64,000 nucleotides of DNA from Bacteroides xylanisolvens XB1A (GCF_000210075.1 NC_021017.1:2630519-2694518); one strand, 5' to 3'; shown: positions 19,102-29,065, counted from the stretch's first letter. The notes: generated by a model not told the origin, from the letters alone. Translations and numbers: made by a program.

Positions 19102-22100
19102 TTAGAATGTTATATCAAGACCTACTGTCCATTTCCTCAAGCGAGGATACCCACCAGAATAAATTCCGTTTTGCCCGACTTCCGGATCATACCCGTCGAA
19201 CTTGGTAAATGTATATAAATTGGAAGCATTCATATATAGGCGTATTTTCGAGGCAAACACTTTCTGTTTAGGCAAATCAAAGGTATACCCTACTGTCAGA
19301 TTCTGAATTCTCACAAAAGAGCCGTCTTCTATCCAATAGTCAGAAAAGCGAGTCTGACGTCCGTCACGCAGACTGGGATATTTGTTAGTCGGGTTGTCAG
19401 GTGTCCAACGGAGTGCAGCATTATGCGGATCACCAAAAGTCTTGGTGTTCAACACATCATTTCCAAACACACCATTCAGGAAAATACTCGCATCCAGTTT
19501 CTTCCAACGGAAAGAAAGATTCAGACTTGCCGTAAAATCAGGATTAGGATCACCGATAATACATTTATCGTTTTCATTCACAACACCTTGTGTCCCGTCC
19601 CCATCATACGTATTGACATATTTGAATTCTCCCGGCATAGCATCTTCTCCCGACAATCCTGCGTTAAGTCCTTCCGGCAAAGTCTGAATAATTCCATCAC
19701 ATTTATATCCATAAAAGACATTGATCGGTTGGCCAATAGCAAGTATATTAGTATAAGAGCGATACTGTTCACTCAAGTTACCGACAACTTCATATTCCAT
19801 TCCCGTACGGGCATCTTTCAATAGACCCGATTCGACACTACTTCCCAAATCAACCACCTTGTTACGGTTCATAGAGAATATAAAAGTTCCATTCAAGCTC
19901 CAATCTTTTTTATCTACCATAACTCCGTCAATCGTTACTTCAAATCCCCGGTTGCGAATCTTACCATCATTCACCCACATGCGGTCATAACCGGAAGAAA
20001 GAGCCAGGTTTCTTTCTCTCAACAGATCAGACGTCTCTTTATTGTAAATATCCAAAGTGACGCGAAGTCTTCTGTTAAAGAAAGCCATATCAATACCAAA
20101 GTCCCATTGCGCAGTTGTCTCCCATTTCAGATCCGGATTAGGAATTCCACTCCAAATTTTCCAGATTCCGTCTTGCCCGGACTGCCCTGACTCATACCCG
20201 GGACCGATAGCAGTCAGCCATTGTCCCTGATGGTAATATTTAGTCGTTCCATAACGGCTAAGAGTCTGATAAGGACTGATTCCCTGATTTCCCGAAATAC
20301 CGTAACTTAAACGAAACTTCAATTCATCAAATGTATTTAGTTTCTTTATAAACTTCTCTTCGTGAGCTTTCCAGCTGATAGCTCCGGAAGGGAAATACCC
20401 CCACTTGTTATTCTTACCGAATTTAGAAGAACCGTCGGCACGAAAAGTGGCAGTAAGCAAATACTTATTATCATAAGTGTAATTCAGACGGGCCATTCCG
20501 GAAACCAGTTTACTTTTCGAGAACCCGTTGGAAATAATATTGTTCGCTTTCTCTCCGGCTCCCATATTCTCATTTCCCAATGCTTCATTCACAAAACCAT
20601 TAGCAGTCAGATACGAATCACGATATTGATACCACTCGTAAGAATGACCTACCATGGCGCCCACTTCATGTTTGCCGAACATTTGAGAGTAATTGGCAAA
20701 TGTTTCGGAAACAAAATTTTGATTCTCTGTGTTACCAATGACTCCCCTACCACGATTCTCCGTACCGACTTGGGTGTATTTCTGTGGCAGATACTGGTCG
20801 TTGGTAGATTTTCCATATTTATAATTCAACTGGCTTGTGAGACGAAGTTGCGGTATCACTTGCCATTCAAAAGCTCCGGATGAGATAACATCCAGCATTT
20901 TGGTTTTATCCTTTTTATGCTCGCGAATAGCGATAGGATGACTATAATCTTGAGCAGTAGTCTGATAATAAGTTCCGTCTTCATTATACACAGGATAAAT
21001 CGGATTTCTCCAATAAGCCATTCCGCCATTGTTATTACGGTTGCCAAGATATAGAATATTGGATGCACGAATCGTAAAGTTCTTATATATCTTATGACTG
21101 ACATTCAGATTATACCCCCCTTTACTATAATCATCATCAATATACATTCCTTGGTCCGTATAATAATTAGCACTCAAGTTAAAACTCGTCTTCTCGTTAG
21201 CACTGGAGACAGAAACTGTTGTATTATTAGACACAGGCGCATCTCTAAACACTAATTCATCCCAACGGGTATTGGTTGTCCAAGTAGTCTGAAGCTCCTC
21301 AATAGACGGGTAATAAACACCGGCAGAATTATTTGCACCGATATAGAGCGGCTGTAATCCACCATTCACACGTCCCTCATTGTTCAACATTGCCATCATC
21401 ACCGGGTCTCTCCACAAATCCAGTTTGGAAGAAAATTCAGAGAAAGTGAGCTGCTGTTTGACAGATACCGTCGTAGTTCCTTCTTTCGCCCTTCGAGTGG
21501 TTACAATTATAACTCCATTAGCACCTCTGGAACCATAAATTGCAGAAGCAGAAGCATCTTTCAATACTTCCATTGAAACAATATCATCGGTATTAATCTG
21601 TTTCAAATCACCGGCATCTCCCAATGGAAAACCATCTACCACAATCAAAGGTGAATTGGATCCGCGCAGCGAACTATTACCACGAATACGAACCGTTGAT
21701 CCGGCTCCCGGATCCTGTGACGAATTGATTACTTGTACACCAGCCGCACGCCCCTGCAACAATCCTTCAACAGAATTAGCCGGTATATCACTTAATGCCT
21801 CCGGCTTTACCGTCGCAACCGATCCCGTCAAATCACTCTTTTTCACCGACCCGTACCCAATGACCACCACCTGATCAAGTAATTGAGTAGCATCACTAAG
21901 TACCGCATTTACCACCTTTTTTCCGGAAACCGATATTTCTATACTATTCATACCTACATAAGAAAACTCTAAAACCCCATTCACCGGCACATTGGCCAGA
22001 GAGTAATTCCCATCAAAATCACTGACTGTTCCTACAGCCGAACCTTTAATTTTAATAGTAGCTCCTATCAGAGGCTCACCTTGTACATCTTTAACCACTC

Positions 22101-22233
22101 CAGTCACAGTAATCTTGGAAGATGTTTGCTCTACCGCAGCCCATGCGGTAGAAAATACGGACAAAAAAAGGCATATCAACACAACTTTGCAGAGTGACAT
22201 GCTACCAAGCCGTTTTTTCTGTTTATTCATCAT
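19102..22233 (-). CDS. SusC-like TonB-dependent transporter (mannan locus)
   Basis: This is a 1043-residue TonB-dependent receptor with a signal peptide (to about residue 32, TAWAAVEQ), carboxypeptidase-regulatory-like domain (about 42-115), TonB box/plug start LLDQVVVIGYGSVKKSDLTGSVATV (about 117), plug hallmark GSRGANGVIIVTTRR, and a barrel ending in WTVGLDITF. It is the first gene of the operon that continues to GH26 and is preceded by the regulated promoter at 22280-22344. The start MMNKQKK leaves a leader of about 40 nt after the -7 box. Confidence 0.93.
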   Translation of the reverse strand: MMNKQKKRLGSMSLCKVVLICLFLSVFSTAWAAVEQTSSKITVTGVVKDVQGEPLIGATIKIKGSAVGTVSDFDGNYSLANVPVNGVLEFSYVGMNSIEISVSGKKVVNAVLSDATQLLDQVVVIGYGSVKKSDLTGSVATVKPEALSDIPANSVEGLLQGRAAGVQVINSSQDPGAGSTVRIRGNSSLRGSNSPLIVVDGFPLGDAGDLKQINTDDIVSMEVLKDASASAIYGSRGANGVIIVTTRRAKEGTTTVSVKQQLTFSEFSSKLDLWRDPVMMAMLNNEGRVNGGLQPLYIGANNSAGVYYPSIEELQTTWTTNTRWDELVFRDAPVSNNTTVSVSSANEKTSFNLSANYYTDQGMYIDDDYSKGGYNLNVSHKIYKNFTIRASNILYLGNRNNNGGMAYWRNPIYPVYNEDGTYYQTTAQDYSHPIAIREHKKDKTKMLDVISSGAFEWQVIPQLRLTSQLNYKYGKSTNDQYLPQKYTQVGTENRGRGVIGNTENQNFVSETFANYSQMFGKHEVGAMVGHSYEWYQYRDSYLTANGFVNEALGNENMGAGEKANNIISNGFSKSKLVSGMARLNYTYDNKYLLTATFRADGSSKFGKNNKWGYFPSGAISWKAHEEKFIKKLNTFDELKFRLSYGISGNQGISPYQTLSRYGTTKYYHQGQWLTAIGPGYESGQSGQDGIWKIWSGIPNPDLKWETTAQWDFGIDMAFFNRRLRVTLDIYNKETSDLLRERNLALSSGYDRMWVNDGKIRNRGFEVTIDGVMVDKKDWSLNGTFIFSMNRNKVVDLGSSVESGLLKDARTGMEYEVVGNLSEQYRSYTNILAIGQPINVFYGYKCDGIIQTLPEGLNAGLSGEDAMPGEFKYVNTYDGDGTQGVVNENDKCIIGDPNPDFTASLNLSFRWKKLDASIFLNGVFGNDVLNTKTFGDPHNAALRWTPDNPTNKYPSLRDGRQTRFSDYWIEDGSFVRIQNLTVGYTFDLPKQKVFASKIRLYMNASNLYTFTKFDGYDPEVGQNGIYSGGYPRLRKWTVGLDITF

Positions 22234-22279
22234 AATATAAAATTTAAGCGTTGAATTCTTTACTGATAATTTGATAATA

Positions 22280-22344
22280 CAAATATAGACTATAACCTTT
22301 CATTTTCATTCGCACTATTTACTCTATTATTATACTTTTTTGAA
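22280..22344 (-). promoter_or_regulatory. Mannan-regulon promoter 1 (susC): operator plus -7 box
   Basis: The plus-strand motif ATTATACTTTTTTGAA (22329-22344) lies exactly 41 bp from a minus-strand -7 box TATATTTG (22287-22280). The same motif and the same 41-bp gap recur before the symporter and GH2 genes. No TTTG -33 element is present at the expected place, as expected for an activator-dependent promoter. The likely activator is the AraC-type protein encoded at 25231-26097. Confidence 0.75.
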
Positions 22345-22454
22345 CGATTTAATCTATGATTATCTATTTTTCGCATAGCAACCTCCCCAATGTACACATA
22401 AACAGTGTATACACATCACATTAAAAGACTAAAAGATAAAGGAGATTCAGTTAA

Positions 22455-23480
22455 TTACACCTTGCAGTCGGTCAACAAGTAAGAGAGCAGTTCATTTACA
22501 GAGCAGGTAGCCACGCAGACATACTTATCCGCACTACCATAATACACAAAGAGCGTATCATCCACAATCACATTTCCCGTAGGGAATACACAACCGTTAT
22601 AATACCCGTTTATCTCGAAGTCCTCTTCCGGTTCGAGAATTGATTCATGCGTTTTGGCTAGTATTTTCAGAGGGTTATCCAAGTCGAGCAATAAAGCCCC
22701 CACCCTATAATACCCTTTTCCGCCATGCTCCACACCATGATAGAGCATCAACCAACCCTTGTCCGTTTTCAAGGGAGGAGTACTTCCACCAATCTTTTCC
22801 TCCCAAGTATTTTCACGTCCTGTCAGAAGAAGATGGCTTTCCTTACCCTCCCAATCTAATAAATCATCCGAAAACTTTATCCAGATAGAAGGGTATTCTA
22901 CACCAAATTTTTCGCCAATATACTGCTTGGGGCGATGTAACATAACAAATTGTCCGTTTACCTTCTCGGGAAAAAGAATCACATCGCGATCATCAAGCAC
23001 CGGCGAAGTCAGACGTCCCAAACGGCGAAAATGGCAAAAATCTGTAGTAACAGCCAGCCCAGTATTACCTAAATTCTTAGCAATAGCTGCAGGAGCATAC
23101 TTACCACATTCAGGAAGTAAAACTTCATCATGCCCAAACTTCCAATACTGCCCGGGTGGTACCGGCCGATAGGCATAAGTAATATAATACTCACCATCAA
23201 ACTTCACAATACGAGGATCTTCCACACATCCGGAATCAGGCCCATCGACACTCGGAGAAAAAGCCGGCCGATCCGAGTGTCTTTCAAAATAAAACCCATC
23301 CCTGCTCGTAGCCAATCCCAAGCGGATAACATGTTCTCTATCATTACCTGCAGCACGATATAACATATAAAACATGCCGTTATCATAGAACACGCCAGGA
23401 TTACAAGTCACCAAAGATTCCCAATCATTCTTTTCCGACGGAGAAAGAATCGGGTTTCCTTCAAATTTCTTTAATTTCAT
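22455..23480 (-). CDS. GH130 mannoside phosphorylase
   Basis: This 341-residue five-bladed beta-propeller enzyme of family GH130 uses phosphate to cleave beta-mannosides to mannose 1-phosphate. There is no signal peptide, so it is cytoplasmic. Family features are NPGVFYDNGMFYMLYRAAG, the catalytic-Asp block CVEDPRIVKFDGEYYITYAY (about 90-110), RDVILFPEKVNGQFVMLHRP and LMLYHGVEHG. It lies 14 bp after the symporter gene and is surely co-transcribed. The same pairing occurs in the B. fragilis mannan operon (mannosylglucose phosphorylase), but the 2-epimerase of that pathway is missing here, so it may act on mannobiose or Man-GlcNAc directly. Confidence 0.88.
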   Translation of the reverse strand: MKLKKFEGNPILSPSEKNDWESLVTCNPGVFYDNGMFYMLYRAAGNDREHVIRLGLATSRDGFYFERHSDRPAFSPSVDGPDSGCVEDPRIVKFDGEYYITYAYRPVPPGQYWKFGHDEVLLPECGKYAPAAIAKNLGNTGLAVTTDFCHFRRLGRLTSPVLDDRDVILFPEKVNGQFVMLHRPKQYIGEKFGVEYPSIWIKFSDDLLDWEGKESHLLLTGRENTWEEKIGGSTPPLKTDKGWLMLYHGVEHGGKGYYRVGALLLDLDNPLKILAKTHESILEPEEDFEINGYYNGCVFPTGNVIVDDTLFVYYGSADKYVCVATCSVNELLSYLLTDCKV

Positions 23481-23494
23481 ATATTCTATTTATT

Positions 23495-25081
23495 TTATTG
23501 AAAAATAATCCAAATCAATGCGCTTAACACAAGTAACACCCCTGCCCATACCTGATAGTTCTTATACCAGACTACTGTTTTCAAGGTTACATATTCTTCT
23601 TTCAGATCGCTAAAAGAAAAGGTGGTGTCAGTAAGCTTATCTTTACCCGGAGCCGCATAAAAGAAACTGCTGATGTAAATCACTATTATACTGAATATCA
23701 ACAAGAAAGGAACCATCAATAAAAAGTGCAAATCACCAAAAACCGTATTTTTAAAGAAAAGTAAAAGAACCGCTACTACCAGACCGAGAATCAATCCCAT
23801 AAAAGCTCCGCCACCATTCACTCTCTTATTAAAAATTCCAAGAAGGAAAGCCGCTACGATAGGAGGAGAAATATAAGAAAGCATTTCCTGATAATATTTT
23901 AGAAGAGATCCGAATTTACCAATTTGAGGTGCCCATAATGCAGCTAACAGAATAATCACACAAGAAGCGATTTTACCAACCAGTACCAGCTTTTTTGTAT
24001 CAGCATGTTTATTAAACTTCGCATAAAAATCCATCGTAAACAAAGTAGAAGTAGAATTCAAGATAGCACTAATCGTAGAAGTCAATGCAGACAACAGAGC
24101 AGCCAGCATAATACCCAGCAAACCCACAGGCATTAATTGCATCACCATATTAGGATATACCATATCGGGTTTATCCAAACCTGGAAATAAATCACGGGCA
24201 ATCAATCCGGGAATAGCGATAATAAACAATGTGCTCATCGTGAGAAAACCGGTGAATATAACACCTCTCCGACCTTCATCAATAGTTCTGGCACTCAAAA
24301 CACGTTGTACTAAAGTCTGATTATTAGCCCAGAAGTAAATACCCAATATGGGCATCCCCACGATCAGCCCCAACCAAGGAGTGGCATTATCGGACAACGG
24401 GCGAATCAGCTTCACCAATATATCATCGTTTTCAAACAAATGATAGAAATAACTTCCTCCCTGTTGAAAACAGAAATAGGTAAGCAAAACCGAACCTAAA
24501 ATCAAAACTACCGCCTGTATCAGTTCCGCGTTAATGGCAGAAGAAAGTCCTCCCGGAATTGTATATGAAGCTGCAATAATAGCAAAGACTATAATAATCA
24601 TCTGAAGATCAGCTTCAGGTAATACCAGTTTGATAATTAATGCGGCTGCATAAAGCGCACCGGCAGCATCCAGAAAAATATTTCCGATAATACAAATAGC
24701 GGAAAAGTAGTAACGGGAACGCTTATCAAACCTCTTCTCCAGAAACTCCGGAATCGTAAAGACCTTCGACCTTATATATAAAGGTAGAAGGAAAACAGCA
24801 AAAAACACCATAACCACAATACCGGTCAGGTTATAATTGAAAACGGCAAGTCCCGTATCATAAGCATCACCCGATTGCCCGATAAGCGTAGTACTGGATA
24901 TACTGGCGGCAAACAGAGACAACCCTACAACCCACCAAGGCATGGAACGTCCGGCAAGAAAATACGATTGGGCATCCGAACTCTTTCCGTTCTTTACACC
25001 CCACCATATAATAAATAGCAAATATACGACTACGATTATAATATCAATAGTTCCGATAGAAAATGATTCCATAGCATTCAA
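23495..25081 (-). CDS. Sodium:solute symporter family (SSS) inner-membrane transporter
   Basis: This 528-residue polytopic protein has about 13-14 hydrophobic helices and the SSS hallmarks GLSLFAASISSTTLIG (about 54-69) and the later RVLSARTIDEGRRG. It probably brings mannobiose or another mannoside into the cytoplasm with Na+, feeding the GH130 encoded 14 bp downstream. The first Met (25081) or the Met three codons later (25072) may start it; both suit the -7 box at 25115-25108. In B. fragilis an SSS transporter also accompanies the mannoside phosphorylase. Confidence 0.9.
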   Translation of the reverse strand: MNAMESFSIGTIDIIIVVVYLLFIIWWGVKNGKSSDAQSYFLAGRSMPWWVVGLSLFAASISSTTLIGQSGDAYDTGLAVFNYNLTGIVVMVFFAVFLLPLYIRSKVFTIPEFLEKRFDKRSRYYFSAICIIGNIFLDAAGALYAAALIIKLVLPEADLQMIIIVFAIIAASYTIPGGLSSAINAELIQAVVLILGSVLLTYFCFQQGGSYFYHLFENDDILVKLIRPLSDNATPWLGLIVGMPILGIYFWANNQTLVQRVLSARTIDEGRRGVIFTGFLTMSTLFIIAIPGLIARDLFPGLDKPDMVYPNMVMQLMPVGLLGIMLAALLSALTSTISAILNSTSTLFTMDFYAKFNKHADTKKLVLVGKIASCVIILLAALWAPQIGKFGSLLKYYQEMLSYISPPIVAAFLLGIFNKRVNGGGAFMGLILGLVVAVLLLFFKNTVFGDLHFLLMVPFLLIFSIIVIYISSFFYAAPGKDKLTDTTFSFSDLKEEYVTLKTVVWYKNYQVWAGVLLVLSALIWIIFQ

Positions 25082-25107
25082 TTAGTTATTAAGTATGATT
25101 CACTTTG

Positions 25108-25172
25108 CAAATGTAAGGCATATAATGATAGTTTTTTGATATTATATTGCTTAATAATTATACTTTTTTGAA
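25108..25172 (-). promoter_or_regulatory. Mannan-regulon promoter 2 (symporter-GH130)
   Basis: ATTATACTTTTTTGAA (25157-25172, plus strand) is 41 bp from the minus-strand -7 box TACATTTG (25115-25108). It is identical to the susC copy over 16 bp and shares a flanking half-site (TATATTGCTTAAT) with the GH2 copy. It lies in the divergent region between the symporter and the AraC-type regulator, so the regulator may also control its own gene. Confidence 0.75.
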
Positions 25173-25200
25173 TAGCCTGTTTTTGTATTATTATTATTCG

Positions 25201-25208
25201 TACATTTG
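25201..25208 (+). promoter_or_regulatory. -7 box of the AraC-type regulator gene
   Basis: TACATTTG matches the Bacteroides TAnnTTTG box and lies 22 bp before the ATG at 25231. A TTTG at 25182-25185 is present but its 15-bp spacing is short for a -33 element. Confidence 0.45.
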
Positions 25209-25230
25209 TATCAAGTTAAATACAGTTCTT

Positions 25231-26097
25231 ATGAAAGACATTCAAAAGGAAATTACTCCCATTTCTTCTGATGATTTATTCATCGTTTTAAATCATCCCA
25301 ATGCAAAATTTGATTATCCGGTACATTATCACTCCGACTATGAAATTAATCTTGTGATGAATACGTATGGAGAAAGAATTGTAGGCGATTCAGTCGAAAA
25401 GTTTGACAATCTGGATTTGGTAATGACTGGCCCCAATCTTCCACATGCCTGGAAAGGGGAGATTGTAGAAGGCAATCATGTGGTGACAATTCAGTTCTCG
25501 GACAAATTGCTCAATTTTCCAATATTGGAGAAACGACTATTCAGCCCGATTAAACAACTGTTACTCGACTCACAGAAAGGAATTAGCTTTTCTGAAAACA
25601 CCATGCTGGCAATGAAAGAGAAAATTCTCCAGCTTACCCGGATGCAAGGCTTCCACACCGTTTTAGAGTTTCTCTCTATCTTGTATGATCTCTCCACTGC
25701 CGACAGACATATTTTAGTCAGTAATCTCTATGACACCAAAGACACGATACGTACCTCAAAAAGTAGACGCATTGCAAAAGTCTGCGACTATATAGAGAAG
25801 AATTTTGAAGAACCTATCAAACTGGGAGATGTAGCAGCTCTGGTAAATATGTCGGAATCCGCTTTCAGCCATTTCTTCAGAAAGAAAACAAATTGCACCT
25901 TTATTGACTATATCAACAACCTCCGTGTGGCCCGTGCTTGCCAGATGCTGACTGAAACATCACACACGGTAGCAGAAATCTGCTACTCGTGCGGATTTAA
26001 TAATCTATCGAACTTTATTCGGATATTCAAAAAGAAGAAAGGAAACACACCTAGCGAATACCGTACAATCCTGCAACAGATGTTGATTAAATATTAA
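25231..26097 (+). CDS. AraC-family transcriptional regulator of the mannan locus
   Basis: This 288-residue regulator starts at MKDIQKE (25231); an upstream in-frame Met (25147) lies inside the shared operator and is unlikely. The N-terminal part (FDYPVHYHSDYEINLV, about 26-41) is a cupin-type ligand-binding domain. The C-terminal AraC double helix-turn-helix spans about 180-280 (VCDYIEKNFEEPIKLGDVA... and GFNNLSNFIRIFKKKKGNTPSEYR). The gene lies between the symporter and GH2 genes, divergent from the former. It is the best candidate to bind the motif repeated at three promoters in this locus, probably in response to a mannan-derived sugar inside the cell. Confidence 0.88.
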   Translation: MKDIQKEITPISSDDLFIVLNHPNAKFDYPVHYHSDYEINLVMNTYGERIVGDSVEKFDNLDLVMTGPNLPHAWKGEIVEGNHVVTIQFSDKLLNFPILEKRLFSPIKQLLLDSQKGISFSENTMLAMKEKILQLTRMQGFHTVLEFLSILYDLSTADRHILVSNLYDTKDTIRTSKSRRIAKVCDYIEKNFEEPIKLGDVAALVNMSESAFSHFFRKKTNCTFIDYINNLRVARACQMLTETSHTVAEICYSCGFNNLSNFIRIFKKKKGNTPSEYRTILQQMLIKY

Positions 26098-26107
26098 GTG
26101 CATTTAT

Positions 26108-28711
26108 TTAATATCCATCGACCAACGATTTGATTTTTAGCTGTCGGGAAAAGTCCGTATATGAAATATCGGTACGAACTTTCACTATCTTATCTTTTCC
26201 CGGCATCAAATCGAAATAATTATCTTCAAAGAAATTATCAATTCCATCAAGAGACAAGTATACAGCTCTTGCAAAACGGTCTGCTTTTAAAGTCAATTCA
26301 TATCCGTCAGGCAGTGACTTTAATTGATATGATATATTCACTTGCGGATATAACATCTCCTTTTGCTTCGTCAAGAAATAATTATTTATGTAAATCGTTC
26401 CTTGTTGATCGGTAAGGGTTGCGGAGATAACAAGCTGATTTTCCGGTTGTGATTTTATAAATGAATTCAATTTGTGGGACATAACGACTTTACTTTCATT
26501 AGCAGGAATAGTTACCGATCTTCTGATTGAATTAACAAGCTTTCCTTCCATGTCACAGACTTCCAGTTCCAGTATAGCGCTCGTTTTCCTTAATCTATCA
26601 GATACAATATATACATCAAGCTTGTCATTATTAACTATGGGAGATACAAGCACATCCCGAAAAGCTGCCTTGGCAAAATAATGTTGCGCTTTCCAACGTC
26701 CGTAGTAATCACGGCTCGACCACGAAGCAACCGGCCAGCAATCATTATGTTGCCAAAATAATGTCCCCATACAGTAAGGCATATCCCTGCGATGTGCTTC
26801 AATAGCCGTTTTAATAGCATCCCCTTGCAGTACAAGGTTCATATACAGAAATGATTCGAAATCTTTAGGTTTGCGATATTCGTTCAGCAAATAGTCTTCA
26901 ATCAGTTTGTTCGCGAACTCACCTCCCCGTTGATGAGACATCATTACCTCGGAAGTTATTTCCCAGTCTTCAGGGTGCGGAGCATACATTTTGACCGACT
27001 CAAATTCGGGAAAAGATTGAAAACCATATTCACTAAAGAAACGACTACGCACCTTATTATATTCGGAGATCGGCTTTTTTGCATGCCATACAGCCCAATA
27101 ATGCGTATCTCCTTTATTATTCTCGGAAACTCCGTCATAACGACTGAAGGGCGACGAAGGCCAATAAAATGTTTCAGGGCTATTTTCTGTCACCACTTCC
27201 GGTAGCATTTTATGAAACAGATCTTCATACTGCTGCCAGATAATCCGGGCATACTCCGGATTCTGCTTCACATAGTTTTCTTTCCAATTCCAACCAAACC
27301 AAGCTTCCAGACATTCATTATTACCACACCATAAAGCAAGAGAAGGGTGATTGCGCAAACGGCGAACATTATCAATCGCTTCCTGACGAATATTTCCCAG
27401 CAATTCACCTTCGGAGGGATATACGCTGCAGGCAAACATAAAATCCTGCCACACAAGAATACCATATTTATCGCATAATTCGTAGAAATAATCATCTTCA
27501 TAAGTCCCTCCACCCCACACACGCAAAGTATTCATATTAGCATTGACAGCATCCAGGATCGTTTTCTCATACAGTTCCTTCGTCACACGAGGCAGAAAAT
27601 TATCACAAGGGATATAATTAGCCCCTTTGGAAAATACAGGTATTCCATTAAGTTGAAAATAGAATGATCTTCCCTCTTTATCCTCCTTACGTATAACTTT
27701 TAATGAACGTATTCCTGTAGAAGTTATAAGACAATCCTTATTTTGCTCGTTTGTTTTTACTTCGGTCCGGAATTCATATAGATTGGCTTTTCCGAGTCCA
27801 TTGCTCCACCACAAATTTGGATTCTTTATAAAGAAGTTTACAGCAATCTTATTCAATCCTTTTGTCAGGCAGGTAGTAGTAGCACCATAAATCTTTCCAG
27901 TCTTATTGTCTCTGACCGTAACTTCAGCCTTCTCAATATCTTTATCGGCTAGTATTTCTACAATATTACTAATGTCGGCTTGTTTATAAGAAACCTCTTT
28001 TTGCCGGATAAACACATTTTCTATCCGCAAATCATCCCATGCTTCTAATAAAACAGGTCTCCAGATACCAGAAGTTACCAGGCGAGGTCCCCAGTCCCAA
28101 CCATAATGATAGCCTGCCTTACGGGCAAAAACACTAACCTTTCTATTGAATACTCCTCCATTCTCCGACTGGTCGTTGATTGCCTCATAGTGAAAAGGCA
28201 GCGCATCCCATTTAGGCATATCCCGTTTAATAGGAGAATGGAAATATATCCTTAATTTATTATCCTTTGCTTTCAGTTTATCTTTTACGGGAAGTTTCCA
28301 TTCACGAAACATATTGTCTGCCTCCAATATCTTTTCTCCATTCAAATAGACATCTGCATAAGTATCAAGCCCTTTAAAATAAAGCCGTATATTGTTTTTA
28401 TCCATCAATTCGTGTGCTACATCGAAGGTTGTTTCATAAATCCAGTCTTCCTTATCAACCCACTGTACACCTCTTTCATTTAAGCGATAAAAAGGATCTT
28501 CAATGATTTTATTATCAATCAAGTCAGTGTGTACTACTCCCGGAACTGTAGCAGGATACCAGTTAGAAAGACGAGCTTGTTTAAACCTCCATCCCGAATG
28601 GAGTTCTTTCTGAAGTGTATTGGCAGATATGTTACCATTCAGAGTGGAAAATGTAGTGACCATAGCTAGTGCAACCATCTTTAAATAAATTATCCTTGTT
28701 GATTTTCTCAT
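26108..28711 (-). CDS. GH2 beta-mannosidase, exported
   Basis: This 867-residue family 2 glycosidase removes terminal beta-mannose. The acid/base Glu lies in ALWCGNNECLEAW (about residue 447) and the nucleophile in FFSEYGFQSFPEF (about 543), the signature of GH2 beta-mannosidases such as BtMan2A. The sugar-binding jelly-roll domain begins with WYPATVPGVVHTDL. I chose the Met of MRKSTRIIYLKM (28711), which gives a signal peptide ending around ISA; the earlier Met at 28774 overlaps the -7 box. It is convergent with the regulator gene (10 bp between stops) and has its own regulon promoter. Confidence 0.9.
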   Translation of the reverse strand: MRKSTRIIYLKMVALAMVTTFSTLNGNISANTLQKELHSGWRFKQARLSNWYPATVPGVVHTDLIDNKIIEDPFYRLNERGVQWVDKEDWIYETTFDVAHELMDKNNIRLYFKGLDTYADVYLNGEKILEADNMFREWKLPVKDKLKAKDNKLRIYFHSPIKRDMPKWDALPFHYEAINDQSENGGVFNRKVSVFARKAGYHYGWDWGPRLVTSGIWRPVLLEAWDDLRIENVFIRQKEVSYKQADISNIVEILADKDIEKAEVTVRDNKTGKIYGATTTCLTKGLNKIAVNFFIKNPNLWWSNGLGKANLYEFRTEVKTNEQNKDCLITSTGIRSLKVIRKEDKEGRSFYFQLNGIPVFSKGANYIPCDNFLPRVTKELYEKTILDAVNANMNTLRVWGGGTYEDDYFYELCDKYGILVWQDFMFACSVYPSEGELLGNIRQEAIDNVRRLRNHPSLALWCGNNECLEAWFGWNWKENYVKQNPEYARIIWQQYEDLFHKMLPEVVTENSPETFYWPSSPFSRYDGVSENNKGDTHYWAVWHAKKPISEYNKVRSRFFSEYGFQSFPEFESVKMYAPHPEDWEITSEVMMSHQRGGEFANKLIEDYLLNEYRKPKDFESFLYMNLVLQGDAIKTAIEAHRRDMPYCMGTLFWQHNDCWPVASWSSRDYYGRWKAQHYFAKAAFRDVLVSPIVNNDKLDVYIVSDRLRKTSAILELEVCDMEGKLVNSIRRSVTIPANESKVVMSHKLNSFIKSQPENQLVISATLTDQQGTIYINNYFLTKQKEMLYPQVNISYQLKSLPDGYELTLKADRFARAVYLSLDGIDNFFEDNYFDLMPGKDKIVKVRTDISYTDFSRQLKIKSLVDGY

Positions 28712-28754
28712 AACAACTTTATTGTGTATTAGATTTCCATTTAAAATAACGTTG

Positions 28755-28819
28755 CAAACATAGGCAATTGTCAATCAATATTTTAATACTATATTACTTA
28801 ATCATTATACTTTCTTGAA
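28755..28819 (-). promoter_or_regulatory. Mannan-regulon promoter 3 (GH2)
   Basis: ATTATACTTTCTTGAA (28804-28819) differs from the other two copies at one base and again lies 41 bp from a minus-strand -7 box, TATGTTTG (28762-28755). The flanking TATATTACTTAAT agrees with the symporter copy. Confidence 0.75.
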
Positions 28820-29065
28820 AAGGGTAATAGGAATTTATTTTATTTAAATAGACAACTGCTTATCGACTTGATAATATATACTTTCAATGTTCTATTTTTA
28901 ATATTATACAAGGAAATGGCCAATTAGAAAATAACGAACCGGAAAATAAACTGCATAAATAAACGCATGAGCATACAAAAGGATGCCTAATATTGCATAA
29001 AAGCAAACAGGATATGCATCTTTCTCTATTCAGAAACCGCTCATTGCTTTAAAACCAACGAAGTG

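Noticed and set aside
25147-25230. Upstream start for the AraC-type regulator
   Set aside because: The extra codons cover the shared operator and the -7 box and encode a low-complexity Tyr/Leu/Ile run; MKDIQKE fits the family.
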